Source: Pseudomonas sp. AL03
Lineage (GTDB): Bacteria; Pseudomonadota; Gammaproteobacteria; Pseudomonadales; Pseudomonadaceae
Direction: 5' to 3'
Length of the DNA: 64,000 nucleotides
NCBI RefSeq assembly: GCF_029960815.1
Contig: NZ_JASBRE010000013.1
Span: 1-64,000 of the forward strand
Shown here: one piece after another, positions 1 through 9,311 of the stretch
Position numbering within the stretch: position 1 is the first letter of the stretch
How the letters are laid out: each line of letters opens with the position of its first letter
Notes under the pieces: model-generated
The model's input: only the letters and a program-made list of their open reading frames with translations
Databases searched by the model: none
What the model was told of the DNA's origin: nothing
Position numbers and translations under genes: made by a program

Positions 1-57
1 AACACGCATCAAAAACAGTATTGCAGAAAAGGGGGTAACCATAGATGTGGGAGCGGG

Positions 58-1368
58 TTACTTGGGATAACCGGCGCGCTTCATTTCACGTTCGGTGGAG
101 ATCTGTGCGGCGGCGAGTGCTTGATCGACCGACATCTGTCCAGTAAGCGCCGCCGAAAACAGCTTCCCGACGGAAGTGCCGATCGCCTGGAACTCCGGAA
201 TGGTCACCAACTGGATGCCGATGTAGGGCACGGGTTTGAGGGTCGGTTTGCTCGGGTCCGCAGCTTTCAGCGACTCAAGGGTCACCTTGGCGAACGGCGC
301 AGCCTTCATGTACTCATCGCTGTACGTCGAAGCGCGGGTACCTGGTGGTACGTTGGCAATGCCGTCTTTCTCTGCAACCAACGCTCCATACTCCTTGGAA
401 GTGGCCCAGGCGCTGAAGGTTTTCGCGGCGTCCTTGGCCTTGGAACTGGTCGGAATCGCCAGCGCCCAGGAATACAACCAGGCTGAGCCCTTGTCGGTGG
501 TTTCGTGCGGTGCGTAGGTGAAGCCGACGTGGTCGCTGACCTTGCTTTGGGTCTTGTCGGTGACTAAGGAGCCAGCGACGCTGGCATCCACCCAAATTGC
601 GCATTTGCCACTGTTGAACAGCGCCAGGTTTTCGTTGAAACCGTTGCTGGAGGCGCCGGGTGGACCCGAGTCTTTCATGGTCTTGACGTAGAAGTTCAGC
701 GCATTTTTCCACTCGGGGCCGGTGAATTCCGGTTGCCACTTCTCATCGAACCAGCGCGCACCATAGGCATTGGCGACGGTGGTGATCAGCGCCATGTTCT
801 CGCCCCAGCCGGCCTTGCCGCGCAGGCAGATGCCGTACTGTTCTTTATCCTTATGGGTGAGTTTGCTGGCGAATTCGCTGATCTGGGTCCAGGTCGGGTG
901 CTCGGGCATGGTCAGCCCGGCATCCTTGAACAGATCGGTGCGGTAATAGGTGATGGAACTTTCGGCGTAGAACGGCAACGCATACAGCGAACCCTTGACC
1001 GACAGGCCTTCACGCACCGACGGGAACACGTCGTCGAGGGCGTAGCTGGCCGGCAAGTCCTTCATCGGCTCCAGCCAACCCTTGGCACCCCAGAGTGCGG
1101 CTTCGTACATGCCGATGGTCAGCACATCGAACTGTCCGCCCTGAGTGGCGATGTCAGTGGTCAGGCGTTGGCGCAAGACATTTTCTTCCAGCACCACCCA
1201 ATTGAGCTTGATGTCCGGATGCTCGGTCTCGAAGGTTTTCGAGAGTTTTTGCATGCGGATCATGTCGCTGTTGTTGACGGTGGCGATGGTCAGGGTTTGG
1301 GCGCCGAGGCTGACGCTGCTAAGGGTCATGCAGGTGAGGGCAAGCAGAGCTTTTACAGAAGGTTGCAT
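58..1368 (-). CDS. mtlE: Polyol (mannitol/sorbitol-type) ABC transporter substrate-binding protein
   Basis: Periplasmic binding component of an ABC importer for mannitol and related polyols. The 436-residue product begins with a Sec signal peptide (basic start, hydrophobic run, cleavage near LGA-Q at about residue 23) and then has the fold-defining segments of family 1 extracellular solute-binding proteins, including a WVVLEENVLRQRL segment and a conserved PFYAESSITYYRTDLF stretch. It is transcribed leftward, so the permease, ATPase and dehydrogenase genes expected in a fluorescens-type mtl operon would lie outside the window. The AraC-type gene just upstream, on the same strand, fits MtlR. 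Assignment to polyols rests on family resemblance and this neighbour; substrate specificity is inferred. Confidence 0.85.
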   Translation of the reverse strand: MQPSVKALLALTCMTLSSVSLGAQTLTIATVNNSDMIRMQKLSKTFETEHPDIKLNWVVLEENVLRQRLTTDIATQGGQFDVLTIGMYEAALWGAKGWLEPMKDLPASYALDDVFPSVREGLSVKGSLYALPFYAESSITYYRTDLFKDAGLTMPEHPTWTQISEFASKLTHKDKEQYGICLRGKAGWGENMALITTVANAYGARWFDEKWQPEFTGPEWKNALNFYVKTMKDSGPPGASSNGFNENLALFNSGKCAIWVDASVAGSLVTDKTQSKVSDHVGFTYAPHETTDKGSAWLYSWALAIPTSSKAKDAAKTFSAWATSKEYGALVAEKDGIANVPPGTRASTYSDEYMKAAPFAKVTLESLKAADPSKPTLKPVPYIGIQLVTIPEFQAIGTSVGKLFSAALTGQMSVDQALAAAQISTEREMKRAGYPK

Positions 1369-1596
1369 CGTGCACTCCTTTTCTGCACCCCGCGGGTTAC
1401 AGAAGGACAGTTATTGTTTTTGTGTCTTCCTGCGGAGGGAAGAATGTGCACTGATTACAGCCTTCTATTGATGACGTGACAAATCATCCATCGCACTTCG
1501 ATCGATACTAATTTGCACTAATGTTTGGAGGGAGAGGTGCAGGGAACGGCTTTTCAGCAGTTGCACCCTATGGAATCCGTATAGGTTTTCAGGCGT
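1369..1596 (-). promoter_or_regulatory. mtlE promoter region with TGCACTRAT direct repeats
   Basis: The 228-bp gap between mtlR and mtlE should hold the mtl promoter. Two near-identical nonamers in the same orientation, TGCACTGAT at 1447-1455 and TGCACTAAT at 1514-1522, are 67 bp apart start to start. Direct repeats are typical of AraC-family operators, so these are candidate MtlR half-sites; this is inference from spacing and position only. Confidence 0.35.
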
Positions 1597-2502
1597 TTAA
1601 CCCAGGTTCTGCTCAGTCAGCCGCTGCACGGCCAATCGCCGGTAATGCGACGGCGTCATGCCCTTGAGCTGCTGAAAACGCCGATTGAAGTTGGAAATAT
1701 TGTTGAAGCCCGATTCGAAACACACATCGGTCACCGGTTTGTCGCCATCGGCCAGCAGCTCACAGGATTTACTGATGCGCAGGCGATTGACGAACTCGAT
1801 GAAACAGCGGCCGGTGGCTTGCTTGAACACTCGACTGAAATAAGTCGGCTTCATGCCAAGGTGCTCGGCGACTTCCTCCAGCGGCAGGTCCCGGGCGTAA
1901 TGCGCGAAGATGTAATCCACCGCCCGATTGGTGCGATCGATGTTGTGCTCGTCGGCCAATTGCGGCGTCGTGGCCCCGGACAGCAGCTGATAGTCGTCAG
2001 AGGCCGCCAGCAACTCCAGCAAAATGAAAAAGTGCCCGAGGCGGGTCACGCCTTTGGTGTCGGCAATACGTTGCATCAACGTCATGGCCTGGCGAATGGT
2101 GCGCTTGCAGCGAAACTCGATACCGTACTGGGCGCGCTCCGACAGCGGCGCCAGCGTCTTGAGCTCGGCAAATACCAAGTGGCCGCTGTCGAACAACTCG
2201 TCCGTAAAGTTGACCAACATGTCGCGTTTGGGCACCACTTCGTTTTCGGCCACCTGGCTGATCCAGTTGTGGGGCAGGTTGGGGCCGGTGAGGAACAGCG
2301 TTTCAGGATAGAAGTTGCCGATGTAGTCGCCGATGAACACTTTGCCGGCGCTGGCGACGATCAGGTGCAGCTCGTATTCCTTGTGAAAATGCCAGCGCAC
2401 CAACGGGCAGGGAAAACCGTGCTGACGATAGATGATGGACAACCCGTTATGGTCGTCCATCAGTTCGTAAGAGGGGTCTGTCACGCGGGCTGTTCGAGTC
2501 AT
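1597..2502 (-). CDS. mtlR: AraC/XylS-family activator of the mannitol operon
   Basis: A 301-residue transcription factor with an N-terminal cupin-like ligand domain (HFHKEYELHLIVASAG near residues 39-54) and a C-terminal double helix-turn-helix (LEEVAEHLGMKPTYFSRVFKQATG, then VCFESGFNNISNFNRRF). Length and architecture match the P. fluorescens MtlR type, which activates the mtl operon in response to polyols. It lies immediately upstream of mtlE on the same strand, with a separate promoter region between them. The AraC family is certain; the specific identity as MtlR depends on the neighbouring binding protein. Confidence 0.82.
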   Translation of the reverse strand: MTRTARVTDPSYELMDDHNGLSIIYRQHGFPCPLVRWHFHKEYELHLIVASAGKVFIGDYIGNFYPETLFLTGPNLPHNWISQVAENEVVPKRDMLVNFTDELFDSGHLVFAELKTLAPLSERAQYGIEFRCKRTIRQAMTLMQRIADTKGVTRLGHFFILLELLAASDDYQLLSGATTPQLADEHNIDRTNRAVDYIFAHYARDLPLEEVAEHLGMKPTYFSRVFKQATGRCFIEFVNRLRISKSCELLADGDKPVTDVCFESGFNNISNFNRRFQQLKGMTPSHYRRLAVQRLTEQNLG

Positions 2503-2659
2503 GTCAGGGCGCTTTTCTTGTTTTCGCTATCGGATCATGCCTCTTTTGGCGACTGCTGTGCCAGCCTGCCACGATTTTCGCTTATGCCGTCTCATGCAAT
2601 CTGCGCCCGTAAACCGCCTTCATGCTGGTGGCGCTCCAGCAGTAGCGGACTAGTCAGTT

Positions 2660-3955
2660 CTATAGCGGGTTTCGATTTTTAGCTTCAATCCATTGCGCCA
2701 TGTATTGCGTACTTTTGTGGTGGTGATGACGCAACATGCTGCCGGTAAAGTTATCGCTTCTAAGGTGTGCCAAGTGTTGTTGGCAGTGCAGCAACTTTTC
2801 AATCAATGCCGGGCCATGTACAGACTGTCGATAACGATCGGCCAGCAACGTCTGTCCCAAGGATTGGGCGTCGGTCCAAAGTGCTTCATCCTTGTACAGC
2901 CGAACCGCGCAATCGGCGAACGCCTGTGCTGTCCGGGCCACGGCGCCGGGCCAGAGATGTTCGCCGTGCATCGCTTCGGCGCCGATGGGCGTTGTGATCG
3001 TGGGTGTGCCACACAACATGGCGTCGACAATCTTGCCTTTGATACCGGCACCGAAACGGAGAGGCGCCAGACAAATCCGCGCGCCAGACATGACGTCTAA
3101 CGCATCTTCCGCCCAATTCATGACATGGAACCCCTGGCCGGGATTGTGCAATGCAGTCGCCTTGGGCGGTGTGTACGCGCCGTAAATGTGTAACTGAGCG
3201 TCGGGCAGTTGCGCACGGATCAGCGGCCAGATCGCGGTTTTCATCCAGAGCACCGCATCCCAGTTCGGCGCATGTCGAAAGTTACCGATACTGAGAAAGT
3301 GCGCCCGGTCTTCAAAAGCCGCCGGCGGCACGCTCGGTAGATCGACCATGAGTGGACACCAGTGCAGCAAATTACGCGGCAGCTTGAATTGTTCGACCAG
3401 CAATTCGATCTCCACTTCGGAGATCATCAGATTCAAGTCGCAACGATAAATCGCTGCGATTTCCCGTTTGGCCAGATCGGTCTCGGCCATGTGCTCAAAC
3501 TCTTCACGCAACGCCGAGGCGAACACTTCATTGAAGTCATTGGCGTCGTCGCTGGCCTTCAAACGCTCCTTGAGGCGTTGATGGCGGGCATCTCGCAGGC
3601 TTCGCAGATCGGAGGTCTCAAGCACGCGCAAGGCAGCGGGGCAGTATTGTTCAACGCGCCAGCCGAACTGTTCTTCCATCATGAACTGATCGAACAGAAC
3701 GATATCCGGGGCCAGTTCACTGATAAAGGTGTCGAAACGGCTGTTGTTCAATTCGATCGGGACTTCGCGAATGCCCAAAGTGCCGAGATCTGCCCGGTGT
3801 TCGCCGGTGCCGGCCGGGCTACTGAATGTAATGTCCCAGCCCTGCTGCAAAAAAGTCTCGAGAATTTGCATCATGTGCCCGCCGGCCGCAGAAGAGCGGG
3901 GCTCGGGCCAGACGTAACCAATAACCAGGACTTTGGTTGCGTGGGGCTGAGTCAT
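2660..3955 (-). CDS. Glycosyltransferase (GT-B fold, family 4-like)
   Basis: A 431-residue cytosolic protein with no signal peptide. The N-terminal half has the Rossmann-like start KVLVIGYVWPEPRSSAAGGH expected of an acceptor domain. The C-terminal half carries LSIGNFRHAPNWDAV and ICLAPLRFGAGIKGKIVDAMLCGTPTI, resembling the nucleotide-sugar binding region (with the P-x-x-x-G-x-G-x-K pattern) of GT4 enzymes. Acceptor and donor cannot be read from sequence. A single-receiver protein lies 66 bp upstream on the same strand, so the two may be co-transcribed. The end of the protein is rich in histidine (four in a row), an unusual but probably incidental feature. Confidence 0.75.
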   Translation of the reverse strand: MTQPHATKVLVIGYVWPEPRSSAAGGHMMQILETFLQQGWDITFSSPAGTGEHRADLGTLGIREVPIELNNSRFDTFISELAPDIVLFDQFMMEEQFGWRVEQYCPAALRVLETSDLRSLRDARHQRLKERLKASDDANDFNEVFASALREEFEHMAETDLAKREIAAIYRCDLNLMISEVEIELLVEQFKLPRNLLHWCPLMVDLPSVPPAAFEDRAHFLSIGNFRHAPNWDAVLWMKTAIWPLIRAQLPDAQLHIYGAYTPPKATALHNPGQGFHVMNWAEDALDVMSGARICLAPLRFGAGIKGKIVDAMLCGTPTITTPIGAEAMHGEHLWPGAVARTAQAFADCAVRLYKDEALWTDAQSLGQTLLADRYRQSVHGPALIEKLLHCQQHLAHLRSDNFTGSMLRHHHHKSTQYMAQWIEAKNRNPL

Positions 3956-4021
3956 GAACGGGTATTCCTTGGTGCGGGTAGAGGGCCGGGGGGAGAAAAC
4001 GGGGGAGCGAAGATACCAGTC

Positions 4022-4381
4022 TCAGGCAAGCATGCCTTTGACCTTGTCGCGCAGCTGATCAATGGAAAACGGCTTGCCGATCACCTGCATGCCTTCAGGC
4101 ACATCGATGCTCTCGGCATAGCCGCTGGCGAACAGGATCAGCAATTTAGGGCGAACCATTCGGGCCTGGGTGGCCAGTTCACGGCCATCCATCACCGGCA
4201 ACCCGACGTCGGTCATCATCAGATCGATGTATTGATCCTCGTCGTTGAGAAACTCCAGCGCCTGCTCGCACCCGTCGGCCTCCAACACCTTGAATTCCAG
4301 CTCCTCAAGGACATCGACTATCAGCATACGCACGATGTCGTCGTCTTCGACTACCAGGATGATGGATTTTTCGGCGGACAT
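4022..4381 (-). CDS. Single-domain response regulator (CheY-like receiver)
   Basis: A 119-residue stand-alone receiver. The acidic pocket is visible as VVEDDD near the N-terminus, the phospho-acceptor Asp lies in MMTDVGLPVMDG, and the conserved Lys is in VIGKPFSIDQL. There is no output domain, so it probably passes phosphate or binds a partner. It is divergent from the large hybrid kinase that starts at 4641 and upstream of the glycosyltransferase. A role as part of the kinase's phosphorelay is inferred from position. Confidence 0.85.
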   Translation of the reverse strand: MSAEKSIILVVEDDDIVRMLIVDVLEELEFKVLEADGCEQALEFLNDEDQYIDLMMTDVGLPVMDGRELATQARMVRPKLLILFASGYAESIDVPEGMQVIGKPFSIDQLRDKVKGMLA

Positions 4382-4640
4382 AGTGGGCTCTCAAAGGTTG
4401 AATTCACGGTTGCCGGTCGATCGAAATCGCCGGGTTCTTGCTTGAGTAAGTGACGGAACCCGACAAGTTCCCACGCGGTAGAAAAAAGAATAGCCGCACG
4501 CGTGCCGGCAAGGATAACCGCTCCTTCGCGCCGGAGCAGTGGAATGTAGGATTTTGCGCGAAAAGGTGTCAGAAAATTGGATCAATGTGCCACTTTTGGG
4601 GCAAACTCCGTGGTTTTCGACAGTTCGACAAGGCTCCCCC

Positions 4641-7600
4641 ATGACATCCGCGTCTTCGGTTGATGAGCAACGATTCCGTAAACTCCTGAGCCGCAACGTC
4701 AGCCTGCCGTTGGGTGTCGGCGTGCTCAGTGCAGTGTTCTTTGTCTCGCTGATCACTTACCTGTTGTCGGTGATCCAGTGGGTCGAGCACACCGACCGGG
4801 TGATCAATAACGCCAATGAAGCGATCAAGCTGACCGTCGATCTGGAAACCGGTATGCGCGGCTTCCTGCTCACAGGCAACGAGCAGTTCCTTGAACCTTA
4901 CGAGACGGCCAAGCCGCGAATCATTGTCTCCCTCAACACCTTGCTCGAACTGACTGCGGACAACCCGGTGCAGACCGACCGCCTGCACCGACTCCAGGCC
5001 TTGCAGGATGAGTGGGCCACTTACGCAATAACAATGATCGATTTGCAACGTGCCAGCGGCGATTACCGCGGCGCGGTCAAGGCTGGGCGCGGCAAGCGGC
5101 TGACCGATGAGATCCGCAAGCAATTCGAAGACGTGATCGCCATGGAGCAGCAGTTGCGCACCACACGTAACGAGGACGTGCGCCGCACCACGATCTGGAG
5201 CATCAGCCTTTATCTGTTGTTCATCGCCGGTATCAGCGCATTGCTGGCCTACATTGGCCGTCGGGATTTGCTCAACCTTTCGCAGATTTACAGCGCCAAC
5301 CTCACTGCGCAAGAGGCCAGCGCCCATCGTCTGGAACAGCAGGCCTGGTTGCGCAATGGCCAGACCGAACTGGCCGAGCAAGTGTTGGGGCAACTGTCGC
5401 TTAATCTGCTGGGCCGCAACATTTTGCAATTTTGTGCGCAGTACCTTGGCACGGCCGTGGCGGCTATGTATGTTCGTGAAGAACACGGTGGCCTCAAACG
5501 CATTGCATCCTACGGTTTCTCCCGCGAGCAGGAAGCACTTGATCAGCAGATTTACAGCGATGAAGGCATTGTCGGCCAGGTAGCGAGCCAGGCGCGCTTG
5601 ATCCGTCTCGATAACGTACCGAGCGATTACTTCAAGGTCAGCTCCGGCCTGGGCGAAGGTCTGCCGCATAGCGTGCTGGTCGTGCCGACCAGTGACGACG
5701 ATCGGGTCAACGGTGTGATCGAACTGGGCTTCTTGCGCCCGCTGACTGACCGCGATGTCGAATTGCTTGAACTGATTGCCGGCAACATCGGCACGTCCAT
5801 CGAGGCCGCTCGCTATCGCCAGCGCTTACAGGAGGTGCTGGCCGAAACCCAGCAGCTCAATGAAGAGCTGCAAGTTCAGCAGGAAGAACTCAAGACCGCC
5901 AACGAAGAGCTGGAAGAACAGTCGCGGATTCTCAAGGAGTCCCAGGCGAATCTGGAAACCCAACAGGTAGAGCTTGAACAAACCAATGAACAGCTCGCCG
6001 AGCAGGCCGGGATCCTGGCCGAGCAGCGCGACGCGATGGACCTGAAGAACACCGAGCTCAATCAGGCCCAGACCCAGCTCGAAGAACGCGCCGAAGAGTT
6101 GCAGCGCTCGAGCAAGTACAAGTCTGAATTCCTCGCCAACATGTCCCACGAGTTGCGCACGCCGCTGAACAGCTCGTTGATCCTGGCCAAGTTACTGGCG
6201 GAAAACCCTCAGGAAAACCTCAGCGCCGAGCAGGTCAAGTTTGCCGAGTCGATCTACTCTGCCGGCAATGATTTGCTCAACTTGATCAACGACATTCTCG
6301 ACATTTCCAAGGTCGAGGCCGGCAAGCTTGAGATACGACCGGAGAACACCAGTGTCGCGCGTCTGGTGGATGGCTTGCGCGGGATGTTCCAGCCATTGGC
6401 TGCCGACAAGAAGCTGGATTTCCAGGTCGAGGTGCAGGCCGGTGCGCCGATTATGATCTTCACCGACCGCCAGCGCCTGGAGCAGGTCATCAAGAACCTG
6501 CTGTCCAACGCGGTGAAATTCACCGAAAAAGGCACCGTCAGCCTGACAGTCGCCAGCCAGCCCGGCGACGGTATCGCTTTCATCATTCGCGATTCGGGGA
6601 TTGGCATTGCCGAGGATCAGCAGGACAGCATTTTCGAAGCCTTCCGCCAGGCCGATGGCACCACCAATCGCCGTTACGGCGGTACCGGCCTGGGCTTGTC
6701 GATTTCCCGTGACTTGGCCACCTTGCTGGGCGGTTCCATCAGTGTCACCAGCGAGCCTGGGCAGGGCAGTGTGTTCACGCTGGTTTTGCCGCAGCAATAC
6801 GTTGAACCGGGCGAAGAGCCGGTCGAGCCGATGAGAGCCACGCCGGTGGCCATTGCGCCGAGAATGCCGACCGCCGCGCGGGTGCCGCTGATTGCCGACG
6901 TTGATATCCCGCGTTTCGACGACGATCGCACCCAGGCGCCATTCGCCACTCGGTGCATTCTGGTGGTGGAAGACGAGCCGAACTTTGCGCATATCCTTTA
7001 CGACCTGGCGCATGAACTGGGTTATCAGTGCCTGGTGGCCCACGGTGCCGACGAAGGCTACGACCTGGCCGTAGAGTTCATCCCCGACGCCATTCTGCTG
7101 GACATGCGTCTGCCGGATCATTCCGGGTTGACTGTGTTGCAACGCCTGAAGGAACACGCTGAAACCCGGCACATTCCGGTGCATGTGATTTCGGTGGAAG
7201 ACCGGGTCGAGGCCGCGATGCACATGGGCGCCATCGGGTATGCAGTCAAGCCGACCACTCGCGAAGAACTCAAAGATGTGTTTGCCCGTCTTGAAGCCAA
7301 GCTGACCCAGAAGGTCAAACGCATCCTGCTGGTCGAAGACGATGATTTGCAGCGCGACAGCATTGCCCGGCTGATCGGCGACGATGATATCGAGATCACT
7401 GCCGTTGGCTTGGCACAGGATGCCCTGAACTTGCTGCGAACGACGATTTTCGACTGCATGATCATCGACTTGAAGCTGCCGGACATGCTCGGCAACGACC
7501 TGCTCAAGCGCATGTCCACCGAAGATATCTGCTCGTTCCCACCGGTGATCGTCTACACCGCACGCAACCTGACCCGAGACGAAGAGGCCGAGCTGCGCAA

Positions 7601-8132
7601 GTATTCGCGCTCGATCATCATCAAGGGGGCGCGCTCGCCCGAGCGTTTGCTGGATGAGGTGACACTCTTTCTGCACAAAGTCGAATCCAGGTTGTCCCAT
7701 GAGCGGCAGAGGATGCTCAAGACCGCGCGCAGCCGCGACAAGGTTTTCGAGGGGCGCAAGGTATTGCTGGTGGACGACGATGTACGCAACATCTTCGCCC
7801 TCACCAGTGCCCTGGAGCAAAAGGGTGCAGTCGTGGTCATTGGTCGAAACGGCCGTGAAGCGATTGAAAAGCTTAATGAAGTCGAGGACATCGATCTGGT
7901 GTTGATGGACGTGATGATGCCGGAGATGGATGGCTACGAAGCCACCATCGAGATCCGCAAGGACCCGCGCTGGCGCAAGCTGCCGATCATTGCGGTGACG
8001 GCCAAGGCCATGAAGGACGATCAGGAGCGCTGCCTGCAAGCGGGCTCCAATGATTACCTGGCCAAGCCCATCGACCTGGATCGCCTGTTCTCGCTAATTC
8101 GCGTGTGGTTGCCGAAGATGGAACGCATTTAA
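4641..8132 (+). CDS. CHASE3-GAF hybrid histidine kinase with three receiver domains
   Basis: A 1163-residue membrane sensor. Visible order: transmembrane helix (about 18-42), CHASE3 periplasmic sensor with the typical ETGMRGFLLTGNE segment, second transmembrane helix (about 187-208), GAF domain (about 245-390), a long Glu/Gln-rich coiled coil (about 395-500), HisKA with the phospho-accepting SHELRTPLN, HATPase with N-box NLLSNAVKF and G-box GGTGLGLSIS, then three receivers, each with its Asp (LLDMRLPD, IIDLKLPD, LMDVMMPEMDG). The ATG at 4641 was preferred over an in-frame upstream start because the upstream 34 residues look non-conserved and carry no signal. Its stop overlaps the cheR start by one base (TAATG), implying translational coupling. 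Confidence 0.9.
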   Translation: MTSASSVDEQRFRKLLSRNVSLPLGVGVLSAVFFVSLITYLLSVIQWVEHTDRVINNANEAIKLTVDLETGMRGFLLTGNEQFLEPYETAKPRIIVSLNTLLELTADNPVQTDRLHRLQALQDEWATYAITMIDLQRASGDYRGAVKAGRGKRLTDEIRKQFEDVIAMEQQLRTTRNEDVRRTTIWSISLYLLFIAGISALLAYIGRRDLLNLSQIYSANLTAQEASAHRLEQQAWLRNGQTELAEQVLGQLSLNLLGRNILQFCAQYLGTAVAAMYVREEHGGLKRIASYGFSREQEALDQQIYSDEGIVGQVASQARLIRLDNVPSDYFKVSSGLGEGLPHSVLVVPTSDDDRVNGVIELGFLRPLTDRDVELLELIAGNIGTSIEAARYRQRLQEVLAETQQLNEELQVQQEELKTANEELEEQSRILKESQANLETQQVELEQTNEQLAEQAGILAEQRDAMDLKNTELNQAQTQLEERAEELQRSSKYKSEFLANMSHELRTPLNSSLILAKLLAENPQENLSAEQVKFAESIYSAGNDLLNLINDILDISKVEAGKLEIRPENTSVARLVDGLRGMFQPLAADKKLDFQVEVQAGAPIMIFTDRQRLEQVIKNLLSNAVKFTEKGTVSLTVASQPGDGIAFIIRDSGIGIAEDQQDSIFEAFRQADGTTNRRYGGTGLGLSISRDLATLLGGSISVTSEPGQGSVFTLVLPQQYVEPGEEPVEPMRATPVAIAPRMPTAARVPLIADVDIPRFDDDRTQAPFATRCILVVEDEPNFAHILYDLAHELGYQCLVAHGADEGYDLAVEFIPDAILLDMRLPDHSGLTVLQRLKEHAETRHIPVHVISVEDRVEAAMHMGAIGYAVKPTTREELKDVFARLEAKLTQKVKRILLVEDDDLQRDSIARLIGDDDIEITAVGLAQDALNLLRTTIFDCMIIDLKLPDMLGNDLLKRMSTEDICSFPPVIVYTARNLTRDEEAELRKYSRSIIIKGARSPERLLDEVTLFLHKVESRLSHERQRMLKTARSRDKVFEGRKVLLVDDDVRNIFALTSALEQKGAVVVIGRNGREAIEKLNEVEDIDLVLMDVMMPEMDGYEATIEIRKDPRWRKLPIIAVTAKAMKDDQERCLQAGSNDYLAKPIDLDRLFSLIRVWLPKMERI

Positions 8133-8965
8133 TGGAACGCATTTATTCAGTGGAGCGAAATAGCGAAATCGAATTGCGCTTGTTGATCGAGGCGATCTAC
8201 CTCAAATACAGCTATGACTTTCGCGACTACTCCGGCGCTTCGATCAAGCGTCGTGTCAATCACGCGTTGAGCCAGTTCGAGTGCGCCACTATTTCGGCGT
8301 TGCAGGAAAAGGTCCTGCACGACCCGACGGCGTTCATGCAATTGCTGCAATTGCTGACGATCCCGGTCAGCGAAATGTTTCGCGACCCTTCGCATTTCCT
8401 GGCGATCCGTCAGGAAGTGGTGCCACTGCTCAAGACTTACCCCTCGATCAAGATCTGGATCGCCGGTTGCAGCACGGGGGAAGAGGTCTATTCGATGGCC
8501 ATTCTGCTGCGCGAAGAAGGCTTGCTCGATCGCACCATCATCTACGCCACCGACATCAATCCACGCTCGCTGGATAAAGCCAAGCAAGGGATTTTCTCCA
8601 TGGAGAATGTCCGCGCCTACACTCATAACTACCAGCAGGCAGGTGGCCAGCGTTCGTTCGCCGACTACTACACGGCGGCCTACGGTTACGCCATTTTCGA
8701 CAAGACGTTGTGTGAGAACGTGACCTTCGCCGATCACAGCCTGGCGACCGACAGTGTTTTCTCAGAAACTCAATTAATTTCGTGTCGTAATGTTTTGATT
8801 TATTTCAATAAAAAGCTTCAGGATCGTGCTTTTGGTTTGTTCCGGGAATCCCTTTGCCATCGTGGAATTCTGGTGCTGGGCAGCAAGGAAACACCGGATT
8901 TTTCTGCCTACGGGAGCCAGTTCGAACCGTTGGTCAAACAAGAACGGATTTACCGCAAATCATGA
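8132..8965 (+). CDS. cheR: CheR-type S-adenosylmethionine methyltransferase
   Basis: A 277-residue chemoreceptor-type glutamate O-methyltransferase. It has the N-terminal all-helical CheR domain (SGASIKRRVNHALSQF region) followed by the SAM-binding fold with IWIAGCSTGEEVYSMA and the later SCRNVLIYF motif. The ATG at 8132 overlaps the kinase stop; a GTG-type alternative start nine codons upstream lies inside the kinase gene. The gene ends with an ATGA overlap into the broken cheB. No methyl-accepting receptor is encoded nearby, so its substrate is unknown; in similar CheB/CheR-kinase gene sets the methylation target is not a flagellar receptor. Confidence 0.9.
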   Translation: MERIYSVERNSEIELRLLIEAIYLKYSYDFRDYSGASIKRRVNHALSQFECATISALQEKVLHDPTAFMQLLQLLTIPVSEMFRDPSHFLAIRQEVVPLLKTYPSIKIWIAGCSTGEEVYSMAILLREEGLLDRTIIYATDINPRSLDKAKQGIFSMENVRAYTHNYQQAGGQRSFADYYTAAYGYAIFDKTLCENVTFADHSLATDSVFSETQLISCRNVLIYFNKKLQDRAFGLFRESLCHRGILVLGSKETPDFSAYGSQFEPLVKQERIYRKS

Positions 8966-9311
8966 ACAGTGCAGCGGATTTGCCTTCTATAGAGGCTATC
9001 GTGATCGGCGCCTCGGCCGGCGGTGTAGAGGCGCTGCTGAATATTCTCAGCCCACTGCGAGAAGGCTTCACGCTGCCGATGCCTACGGTTCAGCCCTGGC
9101 CGCAGTGTTGTTGACCGGCGCCAACCGCGATGGCGCCAGCGGTCTGGCCCAGGTCAAATACCGTGGCGGCATGGCCATCGTCCAGGACCCGGACGAAGCT
9201 CAGGTTGCAACCATGCCCCAAGCTGCACTGGATATGCACCAGCCAGACCCTATCCTCCCTTTACGCGGCATCGGCCGTCTGCTTGTCGAGCTGGAACGAA
9301 TCGCATGTTAA
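8962..9311 (+). pseudogene. cheB: cheB methylesterase with internal deletion and frameshift
   Basis: The first 39 codons encode a proper CheB catalytic-domain start with the nucleophile motif GASAGG (IEAIVIGASAGGVEALL). At about 9072-9078 the frame changes: reading on gives a stop at 9114, while the next frame encodes the C-terminal CheB part (DAYGSALAAVLLTGANRDGASGLA, with the catalytic Asp) through to 9311. The middle of the domain, including the catalytic His segment (usually LH-x-P), is absent. Stand-alone CheB domains are about 190-200 residues, so roughly 80-95 codons seem lost. Neither fragment can be active. Start (ATGA with cheR) and end (overlap with the next gene) still keep operon geometry, so the loss looks recent. 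Confidence 0.85.

Noticed and set aside
3362..4453. 363-codon plus-strand frame opposite the glycosyltransferase and receiver
   Set aside because: Spans two well-supported antisense genes and their gap; no protein family features.
4539..4640. 34-codon upstream extension of the large hybrid kinase
   Set aside because: No conserved residues; the ATG at 4641 directly precedes the usual short cytoplasmic tail and membrane helix.
6192..8039. 615-codon minus-strand frame across the hybrid kinase
   Set aside because: Antisense to intact HATPase and receiver motifs; no recognizable domain or ribosome site.
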